From NCBI RefSeq assembly GCF_003287875.1, contig NZ_QMKK01000025.1, positions 69,501 through 133,500 of the forward strand: a stretch of 64,000 nt of DNA, written 5' to 3'. A model generated the notes under the pieces. That model was not told where the DNA came from, made no database searches, and saw only the letters and a list, made by a program, of their open reading frames with translations. Position numbers and translations under genes: made by a program. Positions 39,345 to 49,057 of the stretch are shown here, in pieces (position 1 is the first letter of the stretch; the number at the start of each line of letters is the position of its first letter). Origin of the DNA: Martinezella tropici (GTDB taxonomy: Bacteria > Pseudomonadota > Alphaproteobacteria > Rhizobiales > Rhizobiaceae).

Positions 39345-40286
39345 ATGCCGATGAATACGCAATCCACTCCCGTTACCTTGATCGGCGTTCCCCTGGAGGA
39401 AGGTTCCGGCCGCCGCGGCGCCGGTATGGGTCCGACGGCGCTCCGCATCGCCGGCATCGAAACCACGCTGTTCGAGCTTGGCCATCGCGTCACCGACAGC
39501 GGCGACCTGCATCCTGTTCCGGCAGCGGACCTCCCGGAGCATCCACAGGCCCATAATCTGAAGATCGTCGGCGCTTTCACCCGAGCGTTGGAAGCAAAGG
39601 TCTATGATGTTGCGTCATCGGGCGGCTTTCCGCTGATCCTGGGCGGCGATCACAGCCTGTCCATGGGCAGCGTCTCCGGCATGGCGCGTCATGCAGCGGA
39701 GGTTGGTCGCCCGCTCTTCGTGCTCTGGCTCGACGCTCACTCCGATTTCAATTCGCCGGCCACCTCGCCATCAGGCAATATTCACGGCATGCCCGTCGCA
39801 TTTTTCTGCGGTGAAGCCGAGATAGAGGGCGTTCTGCCGGCCGGCCGGCCATTGGTCGACCCGAGCAGGGTCTTCCAGGTCGGCATCCGCTCCGTCGATC
39901 CGCACGAGCGCGAGGAAATCCGCGAACACGGCGTCAACGTCTTCGACATGCGTTCGCTCGACGAGCAGGGTGTCGCCGCCATCATGCGCAAGGTGCTCGA
40001 TACCGTCAGCGCCGCCAACGGCCTGCTGCATGTCAGCTTCGATGTCGATTTCCTCGACCCGGATATCGCACCGGGTGTGGGCACAACGGTGCCAGGCGGC
40101 GCCACCTATCGCGAGGCGCATCTCATCATGGAGATGCTCTCCGACAGCAATCTCGTCTCATCGCTCGACCTCGTCGAACTCAACCCCTTCCTCGACGATC
40201 GCGGCAAGAGCGCCCGCGTCCTGGTGGAAATGGCCGCAAGCCTCTTCGGCCGCCGCATCTTCGACCGCCCGACACGAGCCGCCTGA
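39345..40286 (+). CDS. rocF: Arginase
   Basis: 313 residues of the ureohydrolase family, hydrolysing arginine to ornithine and urea with a dinuclear manganese site. Metal ligands appear in LGGDHSLSMG, WLDAHSDFN and SFDVDFLDPD, and PEIS-like arginase features in HGMPVAFFCGE. The N-terminal VTLIGVPLEEGSGRRGAGMGP is arginase-type rather than agmatinase-type. Two ATGs (39345 and 39351) are possible; the first was kept. It stands alone, with no arginine transporter beside it. Confidence 0.92.
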   Translation: MPMNTQSTPVTLIGVPLEEGSGRRGAGMGPTALRIAGIETTLFELGHRVTDSGDLHPVPAADLPEHPQAHNLKIVGAFTRALEAKVYDVASSGGFPLILGGDHSLSMGSVSGMARHAAEVGRPLFVLWLDAHSDFNSPATSPSGNIHGMPVAFFCGEAEIEGVLPAGRPLVDPSRVFQVGIRSVDPHEREEIREHGVNVFDMRSLDEQGVAAIMRKVLDTVSAANGLLHVSFDVDFLDPDIAPGVGTTVPGGATYREAHLIMEMLSDSNLVSSLDLVELNPFLDDRGKSARVLVEMAASLFGRRIFDRPTRAA

Positions 40287-40354
40287 GGCGCTGTCCGGCT
40301 GGCAGAGGAATCGGTGGTGGATTGCTGGCGGGCGAGCATTCCTATCTGGGGCCA

Positions 40355-40385
40355 CCCTCGTCCTTCGACGGGCTCAGGATGAGAA
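40355..40385. repeat. REP-like palindrome
   Basis: The arms CTCGTCCT and AGGATGAG enclose TCGACGGGCTC. This CCTCGTCCTTCGACGGGCTCA-type palindrome is a frequent extragenic repeat in alphaproteobacteria. Confidence 0.65.
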
Positions 40386-40536
40386 AGGAGTGAGCCCCTT
40401 CTTCGCTATAGCTACGTTCTTTGCCAGCCTGTCCAGTCGAAACCGCTTGTATAGATTTAGGTTTGAGCAATCTTCTTGCTCTATCGTGCCAATAACGCGC
40501 CGCATTCGGCGTCAGAGTTCAACGGGAAGAACGTTC

Positions 40537-41013
40537 ATGGCCACGATCAATTCCACCAGCTTCAGCGGCGAAACTCTGGAGATCATTGCCTTCCGGCTGC
40601 ATGATCAGGAATTCTGCGTCAAGACCACCACGATCCGCGAAATTCGCGGTTGGGCACCGTCGACTCCGATCCCGCATGCGCCGGCAGATGTTATCGGCGT
40701 CATGAACCTGCGCGGTTCGGTAATCCCGATCATCGATCTCGCCTATAAGCTCGGCATGCAGAGCACGGTCGCTAATGAGCGTAGCGCCATTGTCGTCGCC
40801 GAAGTGCACAACATGGTCATCGGTATGCTGGTAGACCGCGTCTCCGACATCCTGACGATCGCCTCCAGCCAGGTACAGCCGGTGCCGGAAGTCACGGCAT
40901 CTTTCGATCGCGCCTATTGCGAAGGCATCATCGCCACAGAGAACGGAATGATCTGCTTCCTGAACCTCGCCAAGATGTTCAAGGAAAACGAAACGGACGA
41001 ACTCGCCGCCTAA
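40537..41013 (+). CDS. cheW: Chemotaxis coupling protein CheW
   Basis: 158 residues. It links chemoreceptors to the CheA kinase. The single CheW domain runs from IIAFRLHDQEFCVKTTTIREIRGW through APADVIGVMNLRGSVIPIIDLAYKLGM to VGMLVDRVSDILTI. It is an isolated cheW away from the main che operon, as is common in rhizobia with several receptor clusters. A hairpin terminator follows at 41034. Confidence 0.94.
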   Translation: MATINSTSFSGETLEIIAFRLHDQEFCVKTTTIREIRGWAPSTPIPHAPADVIGVMNLRGSVIPIIDLAYKLGMQSTVANERSAIVVAEVHNMVIGMLVDRVSDILTIASSQVQPVPEVTASFDRAYCEGIIATENGMICFLNLAKMFKENETDELAA

Positions 41014-41033
41014 CTTCGCAGGTCGATTTTTTT

Positions 41034-41070
41034 GAAGCCGCTCCGGCCTTTCGGGGCGGCTTCGTCATTT
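41034..41070 (+). terminator. Hairpin terminator after cheW
   Basis: A 12-bp stem (GAAGCCGCTCCG with CGGGGCGGCTTC, one G-T pair) and a six-base loop, followed by a short T-rich stretch. It lies between convergent cheW and the MFS gene. Confidence 0.75.
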
Positions 41071-41083
41071 TCCGAAGGGTCGC

Positions 41084-42745
41084 TTAGCCGAACAGCGCGT
41101 AAGTGCTCCTGATCGTCACCCATACGCCCCAGAGCAGCGGAATACCGACGATCGCCCAGGCGATCAGTGCCTTGCCGTCGAAGCCACCGGTGCCGATGCC
41201 GAAGGAGCCAGTGGGGCCTGCATTGGCGGCAGCGGTCTTTGCCTGCAACGCCGCCACCTCTGCGTCCGACATGAACCACTTGTCGGCAAGCGGTCTCACC
41301 AGCGAATTGGCGATCAGCCCCAGAGCCAGCATGCCGGCGAGGATATACATGGTGAAGGTATAGAGCTGGGCGCCTTCGACGCCGGCCGCCTTCTGTGCCT
41401 CGCGGATATAGTTGACCACGACAGGACCGATGATCCCCGCCGTTGCCCAGGCCGTCAGCAACCGGCCATGGATGGCGCCCACGAACTGAGTCCCGAAAAT
41501 ATCGGCGAGATAGGCGGGAACGGTAGCGAAACCGCCGCCATACATCGACAGGATGATGCAGAGCGCGCCCACGAACAGCACCTTGCTATGGATACCGGCG
41601 GCCCAGGGAGCCAGGACATAGAGCGCAATGCCGATGACGAAGAAGCAATAGTAGGTGTTCTTGCGACCGATCTTGTCGGAGAGCGATGCCCAAAAGAAGC
41701 GGCCGCCGATATTGAAGAGGGACAGCAGCCCGGCAAAGCCGGCGGCTATGCCAGCGACGGTGGCGACCTGATCCTTGCTGAGATCGGCGAATTTCACATC
41801 CGGCAGGCCAATCAATGCGCCGCCGAAGATCTCCTGCAGCATCGGCGAGGCCATGCCGATGACGCCGATACCGGCCGAGACGTTGAGGCACAATACTGCC
41901 CAGATCAGCCAGAACTGCGGGGTTTTGTGAGCATCGCGAAGATGCACATGCTTCGTGGTGATCATCGAGCTCTTGGCGGCAGGGGCTTTCCAGCCCTCGG
42001 GACGCCATCCGGCCGGCGGCAAACGATAGCCAAAGGCACCGCCCAGCATGAAGACGAAATAGATCGCGGCCATGACGATGAAAGTCTGCCAGACGCCGAC
42101 AGCGCCATCCGTTCGGAAGTGGTTCATCAGCAGGCTCGCAAGCGGCGCTCCGATCATCGCGCCGCCGCCGAAGCCCATGATCGCCATGCCGGTCGCCATG
42201 CCGCGCCGATCCGGAAACCATTTGATCAGCGTCGACACCGGCGAGATATAGCCGAGGCCGAGCCCGATACCGCCGATGACGCCAGCCCCAATCCACATGA
42301 TCCAGAGCTGGTGGAAGATGACGCCGATCGCGGCAATCAGGATGCCGCCGCACCAGCAGCAGGCAGCAACGACGCCGGCCTTACGCGGCCCGGCCCGTTC
42401 CAGCCAGCCGCCCCAGATGGCGGCGGAGGAGCCGAGCAGCACGAAGAACAGCGTATAGATCCAGCCGAGGTCGCTGACGCGCCAATCGCAGCTCGTCGTA
42501 AACAGGGCGGTCAGGAGATTGAGATTTGCGCATTCGGCCGATGGCGGAGCCGAAGCACCGAGCGCCTTGGAGAGCGGCAGCCAGAAGACGCTGAAGCCAT
42601 AGGCCATGCCGATGCAGAGATGGATTGCCAGTGCCGCCGGCGGTACGAGCCATCGGTTGAAGCCCGGCTTGGCGATGATTCGCTCACGGTCGAGCAGACC
42701 GGCCGTCACCGTGCGCTCGGAAATATTCGTATCAGCAGCCGTCAT
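41084..42745 (-). CDS. MFS transporter, oxalate/formate antiporter (OFA) family
   Basis: 553 residues with 12 predicted membrane helices. IHLCIGMAYGFSVFWLPLSKALG at the start and WIYTLFFVLLGSSAAIWGGWLERAGPRKAG in the first half are OFA-family features. A cytoplasmic loop of about 50 residues separates the halves. The ATG at 42745 follows a strong AAGGAGGAG. It is the last gene in the formate dehydrogenase cluster, 104 bases after fdsD, so formate or oxalate exchange is a likely job. Confidence 0.85.
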   Translation of the reverse strand: MTAADTNISERTVTAGLLDRERIIAKPGFNRWLVPPAALAIHLCIGMAYGFSVFWLPLSKALGASAPPSAECANLNLLTALFTTSCDWRVSDLGWIYTLFFVLLGSSAAIWGGWLERAGPRKAGVVAACCWCGGILIAAIGVIFHQLWIMWIGAGVIGGIGLGLGYISPVSTLIKWFPDRRGMATGMAIMGFGGGAMIGAPLASLLMNHFRTDGAVGVWQTFIVMAAIYFVFMLGGAFGYRLPPAGWRPEGWKAPAAKSSMITTKHVHLRDAHKTPQFWLIWAVLCLNVSAGIGVIGMASPMLQEIFGGALIGLPDVKFADLSKDQVATVAGIAAGFAGLLSLFNIGGRFFWASLSDKIGRKNTYYCFFVIGIALYVLAPWAAGIHSKVLFVGALCIILSMYGGGFATVPAYLADIFGTQFVGAIHGRLLTAWATAGIIGPVVVNYIREAQKAAGVEGAQLYTFTMYILAGMLALGLIANSLVRPLADKWFMSDAEVAALQAKTAAANAGPTGSFGIGTGGFDGKALIAWAIVGIPLLWGVWVTIRSTYALFG

Positions 42746-42848
42746 GAACAACTCCTCCTTGGCCCAAAGACAGCACCTCTTCCCGTGACGGGAATTACAC
42801 GTGCGGGTGGATTCTCCCTCTCCATCCCTTCATCTTGTCACTTGGATA

Positions 42849-43115
42849 CTAAGCCGACTTGATATCCTCAACGGGTGGCGGCCTGTGGATCAACGAAGCC
42901 GCCTCAAGCACCAGCGGGCTCAGCCCGCTGTCGCCATGGTCGATGATTGCGAACAGCTGTCTCCGCATGCGCGGCTCCCAGAACTTGTTGATGTGCGTCG
43001 CCACACCCTGCACCGCCTCGCCCGCCGGTTGTGTCTTGAAGAAGGTGGCGATCTGGTTCGCCATATAGATGAGCTTGGTTTCGGTCTTGCCGTGCGGCGT
43101 TTCCTCAGGCGACAT
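42849..43115 (-). CDS. fdsD: Formate dehydrogenase delta subunit
   Basis: 88 residues. FdsD is needed for assembly or maturation of NAD-dependent molybdenum formate dehydrogenase. The family segment KLIYMANQIATFF and FWEPRMRRQLFAIID, ending in LHRPPP-like residues, are clear. Its start overlaps the end of fdhD by 11 bases, showing coupled translation in the fds operon. Confidence 0.93.
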   Translation of the reverse strand: MSPEETPHGKTETKLIYMANQIATFFKTQPAGEAVQGVATHINKFWEPRMRRQLFAIIDHGDSGLSPLVLEAASLIHRPPPVEDIKSA

Positions 43116-43932
43116 CGGCGATGCTCCCTGTGATGATGCGATGCGGATGGGTGAAAATCTCGAAATCGTCGCCGCGCACCAGCGCCACCAGCGTCATGCC
43201 GGCTTCGTCGGCCGTGCGGATGGCAAGCGCCGTCGGGGCGGAGATGGCGACAAGCACGGAGCTGCCCAGGATTGCTGCCTTCTGCACCATCTCGACCGAT
43301 AGCCGGCTGGTGACCGCGACCACACCATCCGCGCCCTTATGACCAGACCGGATGACCGCACCGCAAAGCTTGTCGAGCGCATTGTGCCGGCCGACATCCT
43401 CGCGCACGGCAAGCAGACCCTCGGACGGGATATAGAAGCCAGCGCCATGCACGGCGTGAGTCTCGCGATGCAGCGGCTGGGCGTCGTTCAGAAGCGCGAC
43501 CGCGCGGACGATATCCTTCTGCGTCAGCTTCAAAGCGACCTTGGAAACGTCAGGCACCTTGCGCACCGCCTGCTCTATCGATTCGATGCCGCAGAGGCCG
43601 CAGCCGACGGGGCCTGCCATATGGCGACGGCGCAGCCGCAAGGCATCCGCGGCATCGTCGACGAGAATGATCTGCACGTCGATCCCTTGCTCGTCTTCGA
43701 TCGGCTCGATCGCAGCAATCTCACTCACATCGGTGATGATGCCCTCTGTCAGGCTGAAACCGACGGCAAAATCCTCGATATCGGCGGGCGTCCCCATCAT
43801 GACCGCATGCGACGTGCCGCCATAGGAAAAAGCGATCGGCACTTCCTCGGGAACGATACGGGAACCGGACCGCACCAAGCCGTTGCGACGGGCGGTTTCG
43901 GGGACGGTGGTGGTGGGAGGGAATTTGGTCAT
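43105..43932 (-). CDS. fdhD: Formate dehydrogenase sulfurtransferase FdhD
   Basis: 275 residues. It transfers sulfur to the molybdenum bis-MGD cofactor before insertion into formate dehydrogenase (called FdsC in this cluster type). The conserved CxxC pair is in VGCGLCGIES, and FSYGGTSHAVMMGTPADIEDFAVGF is the family start. ATG at 43932 follows AGAAGGGGAG with 8-base spacing; that Shine-Dalgarno is the outer arm of a RIME repeat. It overlaps fdsD at its 3' end. Confidence 0.95.
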   Translation of the reverse strand: MTKFPPTTTVPETARRNGLVRSGSRIVPEEVPIAFSYGGTSHAVMMGTPADIEDFAVGFSLTEGIITDVSEIAAIEPIEDEQGIDVQIILVDDAADALRLRRRHMAGPVGCGLCGIESIEQAVRKVPDVSKVALKLTQKDIVRAVALLNDAQPLHRETHAVHGAGFYIPSEGLLAVREDVGRHNALDKLCGAVIRSGHKGADGVVAVTSRLSVEMVQKAAILGSSVLVAISAPTALAIRTADEAGMTLVALVRGDDFEIFTHPHRIITGSIADVA

Positions 43933-43940
43933 TATCCGGT

Positions 43941-44105
43941 CTCCCCTTCTCCCCCTCGGGGAGAAGGTGGCGCGAAGCGTCGGATGAGGGGGGCGAGGAG
44001 CGACGGCTCCGAGCGTCCTGAGCGCAAGCGAAGGCCCATTCTTCCCGTGCGGAAAGACCCCCTCATCCGCCCTGCGGGCACCTTCTCCCCAAGGGAAGAA
44101 GGAGA
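43941..44105. repeat. RIME-type intergenic mosaic repeat between fdsA and fdhD
   Basis: Two large palindromes make up the element: CTTCTCCCC...GGGGAGAAG at the left (43941-43968) and CTTCTCCCC...GGAAGAAG at the right (44081-44105). Between them GGATGAGGGGG is matched by CCCCCTCATCC. It splits the otherwise compact fds operon. A second near-complete copy is at 56420-56559. Confidence 0.8.
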
Positions 44106-44119
44106 AAGCATCCTCAAAC

Positions 44120-46999
44120 TCACTCCGCAGCCTCCATCTTCCCGACAATACGCCGCGACTGCCGAGCCTGTTCATCATACTCGACCTGCCACTGCGACGG
44201 ACCGTTCGACGGCGAGACCTGCACCGCCGTCACCTTATATTCCGGACAGTTCGTCGCCCAGTCGGAATAGTCTGTCGTAATGACATTCGCCTGCGTATCC
44301 GGATGATGGAAGGTGGTGTAGACGACCCCGGGGGCCACGCGGTCGGTAATCAATGCCCTGAGCGTCGTGTCGCCGGAGCGGCTGCTGAGCCGGATCCAGT
44401 CGCCTTCACGGATGCCGCGCTGCTCGGCATCGTGCGGATGGATCTCCAGGCGATCCTCGGCGTGCCAGACGACGTTCTCGGTACGCCGCGTCTGGGCGCC
44501 GACATTGTACTGGCTGAGAATGCGCCCGGTCGTCAGCAACAGCGGGAAGCGAGGGCCGGTGCGCTCGTCGGTCGGGACATATTCGGTGCGGATGAACTTG
44601 CCCTTGCCGCGCACGAAGCCATCGACATGCATGATCGGCGAGCCGAGCGGGGTCTTCTCGTTGCAGGGCCACTGCACCGAGCCCATCTTGTCCAGATAGT
44701 CGTAGGAGACGAGCGCGAAGCTCGGCGTCGTCGCGGCGATTTCGTCCATGATCTCGGAGGGATGCGTGTAGTTCCAGCCGAGACCCATGGCCTGCGCCAT
44801 CTTCTGCGTCACTTCCCAATCGGCATAGCCGTTGCGCGGGGTCATGACCTTGCGCACGCGGTTGATGCGCCGCTCGGCATTGGTGAAGGTGCCGTCTTTT
44901 TCGAGGAAAGTCGAGCCGGGCAGGAAGACATGCGCGTAGTTGGCTGTCTCGTTCAGGAAGAGGTCGTGGACGACGACGCATTCCATCGCGGCAAGGCCGG
45001 CCGCCACATGCTTGGTATCCGGATCGGACTGGAGGATATCCTCACCCTGGATGTAGATCCCCTTGAACGTGCCTTCGACGGCGGCATCCAGCATGTTCGG
45101 AATTCGCAAGCCCGGCTCGTTGTTGAGCTTCACGCCCCAGAGCTTTTCGAAGATATCGCGGGTCGCATCGTCCGAGATGTGGCGATAGCCCGGCAGCTCG
45201 TGCGGGAAGGAGCCCATGTCGCAGGAGCCCTGCACATTGTTCTGTCCGCGCAGCGGGTTCACGCCGACGCCTGGACGGCCGATATTGCCCGTCACCATGG
45301 CAAGGTTGGCAATCGCCATGACCGTGGTCGAGCCCTGGCTGTGTTCGGTAACGCCGAGGCCATAATAGATCGCGCCATTGCCGCCCTTGGCAAAGAGACG
45401 AGCGGCTCCGCGTACGAGTTCCGGAGAAACGCCGGTGTATTTTTCTGTTTCCTCCGGGCCGTGCTGCGGCTCGGAAACGAAGGCAGCCCAATCCTCGAAT
45501 TCGGACCAGTCGCAGCGCTCGCGGATGAATTTCTCGTCGAACAGGCCTTCGGTGACGATCACATGTGCCAGCGCCGTCATAACGGCGACATTGGTGCCGG
45601 GCTTCAGCGGCAGGTGATAGCTGGCTTCGACATGCGGTGTGCGCACCAGATCGATCCGGCGCGGATCGATGACGATCAACTTGGCGCCCTGGCGCAGCCG
45701 CTTCTTCAGCCGCGAACCGAAGACGGGATGACCGTCCGTCGGGTTGGCACCGATAACGATGACGACATCGGAATGCTCGACGCTGTCGAAATTCTGCGTG
45801 CCGGCCGAGGTTCCGAACGCCTGGCCGAGGCCGTAACCTGTGGGAGAATGGCAGACGCGGGCGCAGGTATCGACATTATTGTTGCCGAAACCGGCGCGCA
45901 CCAGCTTCTGCACCAGAAAAGTCTCTTCATTGGTGCAGCGCGAAGACGTGATGCCGCCGATGGAATCGCGGCCATACTGATATTGCAGCCGCTTGAACTC
46001 GGTGGCGATATGGGCAAAGGCCTCGTCCCAGGTCACTTCGCGCCAGGGATCGGTCACCTTCTCGCGGATCATCGGGTTGAGGATGCGGTCCTTGTGGGTC
46101 GAATAGCCATAGGCGAAGCGGCCCTTGACGCAGGAATGGCCGCGATTGGCCTGGCCGTCCTTCCAGGGCACCATGCGCACCAGCTCCTCGCCGCGCATTT
46201 CCGCCTTGAAGGAACAGCCGACGCCGCAATAGGCGCAGGTGGTGACGACCGAATGCTCCGGCTGGCCGATCGAAATGACCGATTTTTCGGTCAGTGTCGC
46301 GGTCGGGCAGGCCTGCACGCAGGCGCCGCAGGAAACGCACTCGCTGTCGATGAAACTCTCATGCATGCCGGGCGAGACGCGCGAGCCGAAGCCGCGTCCC
46401 TCGATCGTCAGCGCAAACGTACCCTGTACTTCCTCACAGGCCCGCACGCAGCGCGAGCAGACGATGCACTTCGAGGGATCATAGGTGAAATAAGGGTTCG
46501 ACTCGTCCTTCGGCATCCATTTCAGATTGATGTCGCCATTGTTACGCGCCTTGACGTGGTTGTCGCCCTCGTAGTCGTAGCGCACATCGCGCAAGCCGAC
46601 GGCGCCCGCCATATCCTGCAATTCGCAATCGCCATTGGCGGCGCAGGTCAGACAGTCGAGCGGGTGGTCGGAGATATAAAGCTCCATCACGCCGCGGCGG
46701 ATATCCTTCAGCCGGCCGGTCTGCGTGTGAACGACGAGGCCGGGTGCCACAGGCGTCGTGCACGAGGCCGGCGTGCCGTTGCGGCCTTCGATCTCGACGA
46801 GACAGAGGCGGCAGGAGCCGAAGGCATCGACCATATCGGTGGCGCAGAGTTTCGGCACCTGAATGCCTGCTTCCATCGAAGCGCGCATGATCGATGTGCC
46901 CTCGGGCACCGTGATCTGGCGCCCATCAATGGTCAGCGTCACCATGGTTTCGGAGGTGGAGGCCGGCGTGCCGTAATCGATTTCTGGAACGAGGGACAT
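44120..46999 (-). CDS. fdsA: NAD-dependent formate dehydrogenase alpha (catalytic) subunit
   Basis: 959 residues. It oxidises formate to CO2 at a molybdenum bis-MGD site. In order: an N-terminal 2Fe-2S ferredoxin domain (Cys in FGSCRLC); a NuoG-like Cys/His cluster (CLTCAANGDC); two 4Fe-4S sites (CIVCSRCVRACEE, CVSCGACVQACPT); the CAYCGVGC cluster; and the molybdopterin domains. The metal ligand is Cys383 in RVCHSPTG, not selenocysteine, followed by the conserved His. It begins five bases after fdsB. Confidence 0.97.
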   Translation of the reverse strand: MSLVPEIDYGTPASTSETMVTLTIDGRQITVPEGTSIMRASMEAGIQVPKLCATDMVDAFGSCRLCLVEIEGRNGTPASCTTPVAPGLVVHTQTGRLKDIRRGVMELYISDHPLDCLTCAANGDCELQDMAGAVGLRDVRYDYEGDNHVKARNNGDINLKWMPKDESNPYFTYDPSKCIVCSRCVRACEEVQGTFALTIEGRGFGSRVSPGMHESFIDSECVSCGACVQACPTATLTEKSVISIGQPEHSVVTTCAYCGVGCSFKAEMRGEELVRMVPWKDGQANRGHSCVKGRFAYGYSTHKDRILNPMIREKVTDPWREVTWDEAFAHIATEFKRLQYQYGRDSIGGITSSRCTNEETFLVQKLVRAGFGNNNVDTCARVCHSPTGYGLGQAFGTSAGTQNFDSVEHSDVVIVIGANPTDGHPVFGSRLKKRLRQGAKLIVIDPRRIDLVRTPHVEASYHLPLKPGTNVAVMTALAHVIVTEGLFDEKFIRERCDWSEFEDWAAFVSEPQHGPEETEKYTGVSPELVRGAARLFAKGGNGAIYYGLGVTEHSQGSTTVMAIANLAMVTGNIGRPGVGVNPLRGQNNVQGSCDMGSFPHELPGYRHISDDATRDIFEKLWGVKLNNEPGLRIPNMLDAAVEGTFKGIYIQGEDILQSDPDTKHVAAGLAAMECVVVHDLFLNETANYAHVFLPGSTFLEKDGTFTNAERRINRVRKVMTPRNGYADWEVTQKMAQAMGLGWNYTHPSEIMDEIAATTPSFALVSYDYLDKMGSVQWPCNEKTPLGSPIMHVDGFVRGKGKFIRTEYVPTDERTGPRFPLLLTTGRILSQYNVGAQTRRTENVVWHAEDRLEIHPHDAEQRGIREGDWIRLSSRSGDTTLRALITDRVAPGVVYTTFHHPDTQANVITTDYSDWATNCPEYKVTAVQVSPSNGPSQWQVEYDEQARQSRRIVGKMEAAE

Positions 47000-47004
47000 G
47001 GGTC

Positions 47005-48561
47005 TTACTCCGCCGCTTCAATCAAGGGAGCCGGAGAAAAATCCTCCGGGAAATGGGTCATCGCGCTCATGACGGGATAGGGCGTGAAGCCGCCGAGTGC
47101 ACAGAGCGAACCGAACTTCATCGTGTTGCAGAGATCGGCGAGCAGAACCCGGTTCTTCTCGGGCTCGATCCCTCGCGCGATCTTGTCGGCCGTCTCGACG
47201 CCGCGCGTCGAGCCGATGCGGCAGGGCGTGCACTTGCCGCAGCTTTCGACTGCGCAGAATTCCATCGCGAAACGCGCCTGCTTCAGCATGTCGGCGGTAT
47301 CGTCGAAGACGACGATGCCGGCATGGCCAATGAGACCGTCCTTGGCCGCAAACGCTTCATAGTCGAATGGCGTGTCGAATAGGGCGCGCGGGAAATAGGC
47401 GCCAAGCGGCCCACCCACCTGCACGGCCTTCACCGGTCGGCCTGTCGCCGTGCCACCGCCGATGCGGTCGACGATGTCGCCGAGCGAAAGGCCGAAGGCC
47501 GTCTCGTAAAGGCCGCCATATCTAACGTTGCCGGCGATCTGCAGCGGGATCGTGCCGCGCGACCGACCCATGCCGAAATCGCGATAAAAGGCAGCACCCT
47601 TGTCCAGGATGACGGGGACAGAGGCGAGCGAGATCACATTGTTGATGACGGTGGGGCAGTTGAAGAGGCCCTTATGCGCCGGCAGCGGCGGCTTGGCGCG
47701 CACGATGCCGCGCTTGCCCTCGAGGCTGTTCAAGAGTGCCGTTTCCTCGCCGCAGACATAGGCGCCGGCGCCGGTGCGGATTTCCATGTCGAAGGCTTTG
47801 CCCGAGCCGAGCACGGATGCGCCGAGAATACCGGCCTTGCGCGCGATTTCGACCGCCTCCGTCATCGCGGCGATCGCATGCGGATATTCCGAGCGCGTAT
47901 AGACGAAGCCCTTGGTCGCGCCCGTCGCGAGGCCTGCGATCGTCATGCCCTCGATCAGCACGAAGGGGTCGCCCTCCATGATCATCCGGTCGGCGAAAGT
48001 GCCGCTATCGCCCTCGTCGGCATTGCAGACGATGTATTTACGGTCACCCGGCGCATCGAGCACCGTCTTCCATTTGATTCCGGTCGGGAAGCCCGCACCG
48101 CCACGGCCGCGCAAGCCGGAATCGGTGACGTCCTTGACGATGTCGCCAGCCGCCATATCGATGGCGCGGCGCAGCCCCTTCAGGCCACCATGAGCTTCAT
48201 AATCCTGCAACGAAAGCGGGTCGGTGATACCGCAGCGGGCAAAAGTCAGGCGGGTCTGTTCTTTGAGGAATGGGAGGTTTTCGACCTCCCTAAGACAGAG
48301 CGGATGCTCGCCGCCTTCGGCGAGCCCGGCATCGAACAATGCGGAGACATCCTTGGCCTTCACCGGTCCATAGCCGATGCGCTTGCCGTCGATCTCGACT
48401 TCGACCAGCGGTTCGAGCCAGAACATGCCGCGCGAGCCGTTGCGCACGATGCGCGCATCAAGCCCGCGTTTGGCAATTTCCTGCGTGACGGCTTGCGCCA
48501 CTTTCTCCGCACCGAGCGAAAGGGCGGCGGCATCGCGGGGAATATAGATGGTGAGCGTCAT
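47005..48561 (-). CDS. fdsB: Formate dehydrogenase beta subunit (NADH/FMN, NuoF-like)
   Basis: 518 residues. A thioredoxin-like N-terminal part is fused to a NuoF-type domain that binds FMN, NAD and a 4Fe-4S cluster. GRGGAGFPTGIKWK and CNADEGDSGTFADR form the FMN/NAD site, and CGKCTPCRIGSTRG the cluster. It transfers electrons to NAD. Its start overlaps the fdsG stop as ATGA. Confidence 0.96.
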   Translation of the reverse strand: MTLTIYIPRDAAALSLGAEKVAQAVTQEIAKRGLDARIVRNGSRGMFWLEPLVEVEIDGKRIGYGPVKAKDVSALFDAGLAEGGEHPLCLREVENLPFLKEQTRLTFARCGITDPLSLQDYEAHGGLKGLRRAIDMAAGDIVKDVTDSGLRGRGGAGFPTGIKWKTVLDAPGDRKYIVCNADEGDSGTFADRMIMEGDPFVLIEGMTIAGLATGATKGFVYTRSEYPHAIAAMTEAVEIARKAGILGASVLGSGKAFDMEIRTGAGAYVCGEETALLNSLEGKRGIVRAKPPLPAHKGLFNCPTVINNVISLASVPVILDKGAAFYRDFGMGRSRGTIPLQIAGNVRYGGLYETAFGLSLGDIVDRIGGGTATGRPVKAVQVGGPLGAYFPRALFDTPFDYEAFAAKDGLIGHAGIVVFDDTADMLKQARFAMEFCAVESCGKCTPCRIGSTRGVETADKIARGIEPEKNRVLLADLCNTMKFGSLCALGGFTPYPVMSAMTHFPEDFSPAPLIEAAE

Positions 48562-49037
48562 TGGCGTGCCTCCTTGACAAGGTCGTCGACGCTTTCGCCG
48601 TCAAGTCGGCCATAGAGCTCGCCGTCGAGCATCGCAGCCGGAGCGCAGGCGCAGAGCCCAAGACAGTAGACCGGCTCCAGCGTCACGCTGCCATCGAGCG
48701 CGGTCTGATGGAAATCGATGCCCAGGAGCCGCTTGATACGCTCTGCCAGCGCATCGCCGCCCATCGACTGACAGGCCTCGGCGCGACAGAGCTTCAGGAC
48801 ATGACGGCCGGCGGGATGATCGCGATAATCATGATAGAAGGTCATGACGCCATGCACTTCGGCGCGCGAAAGGTTCAGTGCCTTGGCGATCAGCGGCAGC
48901 GCATCCTGCGGCACATAACCGAATTCTTCCTGAATCCCGTGCAGGATCGGCAAAAGCGGCCCATCCATCGATTTCATGCTGTCGATGATGGTGCCGGCGC
49001 GGGTTGCGACATCGCCCGCAGCCTGATTCAAACTCAT
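48558..49037 (-). CDS. fdsG: Formate dehydrogenase gamma subunit (2Fe-2S, NuoE-like)
   Basis: 159 residues of the NuoE thioredoxin-like fold with one 2Fe-2S cluster. Cluster cysteines lie in KLCRAEACQSMG and VYCLGLCACAPAAML; HGIQEEFGYVPQDALPLIA is the family N-domain. ATG at 49037 follows GGGAGG. It is the first structural gene of the operon after the LysR gene. Confidence 0.95.
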   Translation of the reverse strand: MSLNQAAGDVATRAGTIIDSMKSMDGPLLPILHGIQEEFGYVPQDALPLIAKALNLSRAEVHGVMTFYHDYRDHPAGRHVLKLCRAEACQSMGGDALAERIKRLLGIDFHQTALDGSVTLEPVYCLGLCACAPAAMLDGELYGRLDGESVDDLVKEARQ

Positions 49038-49057
49038 TAGCAGCCTCCCGCGCATAG

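Noticed and set aside
43941..44105. Paired palindromes as a terminator or IS remnant
   Set aside because: Both ends and the core match the RIME class seen again at 56420, with no transposase or target duplication visible.
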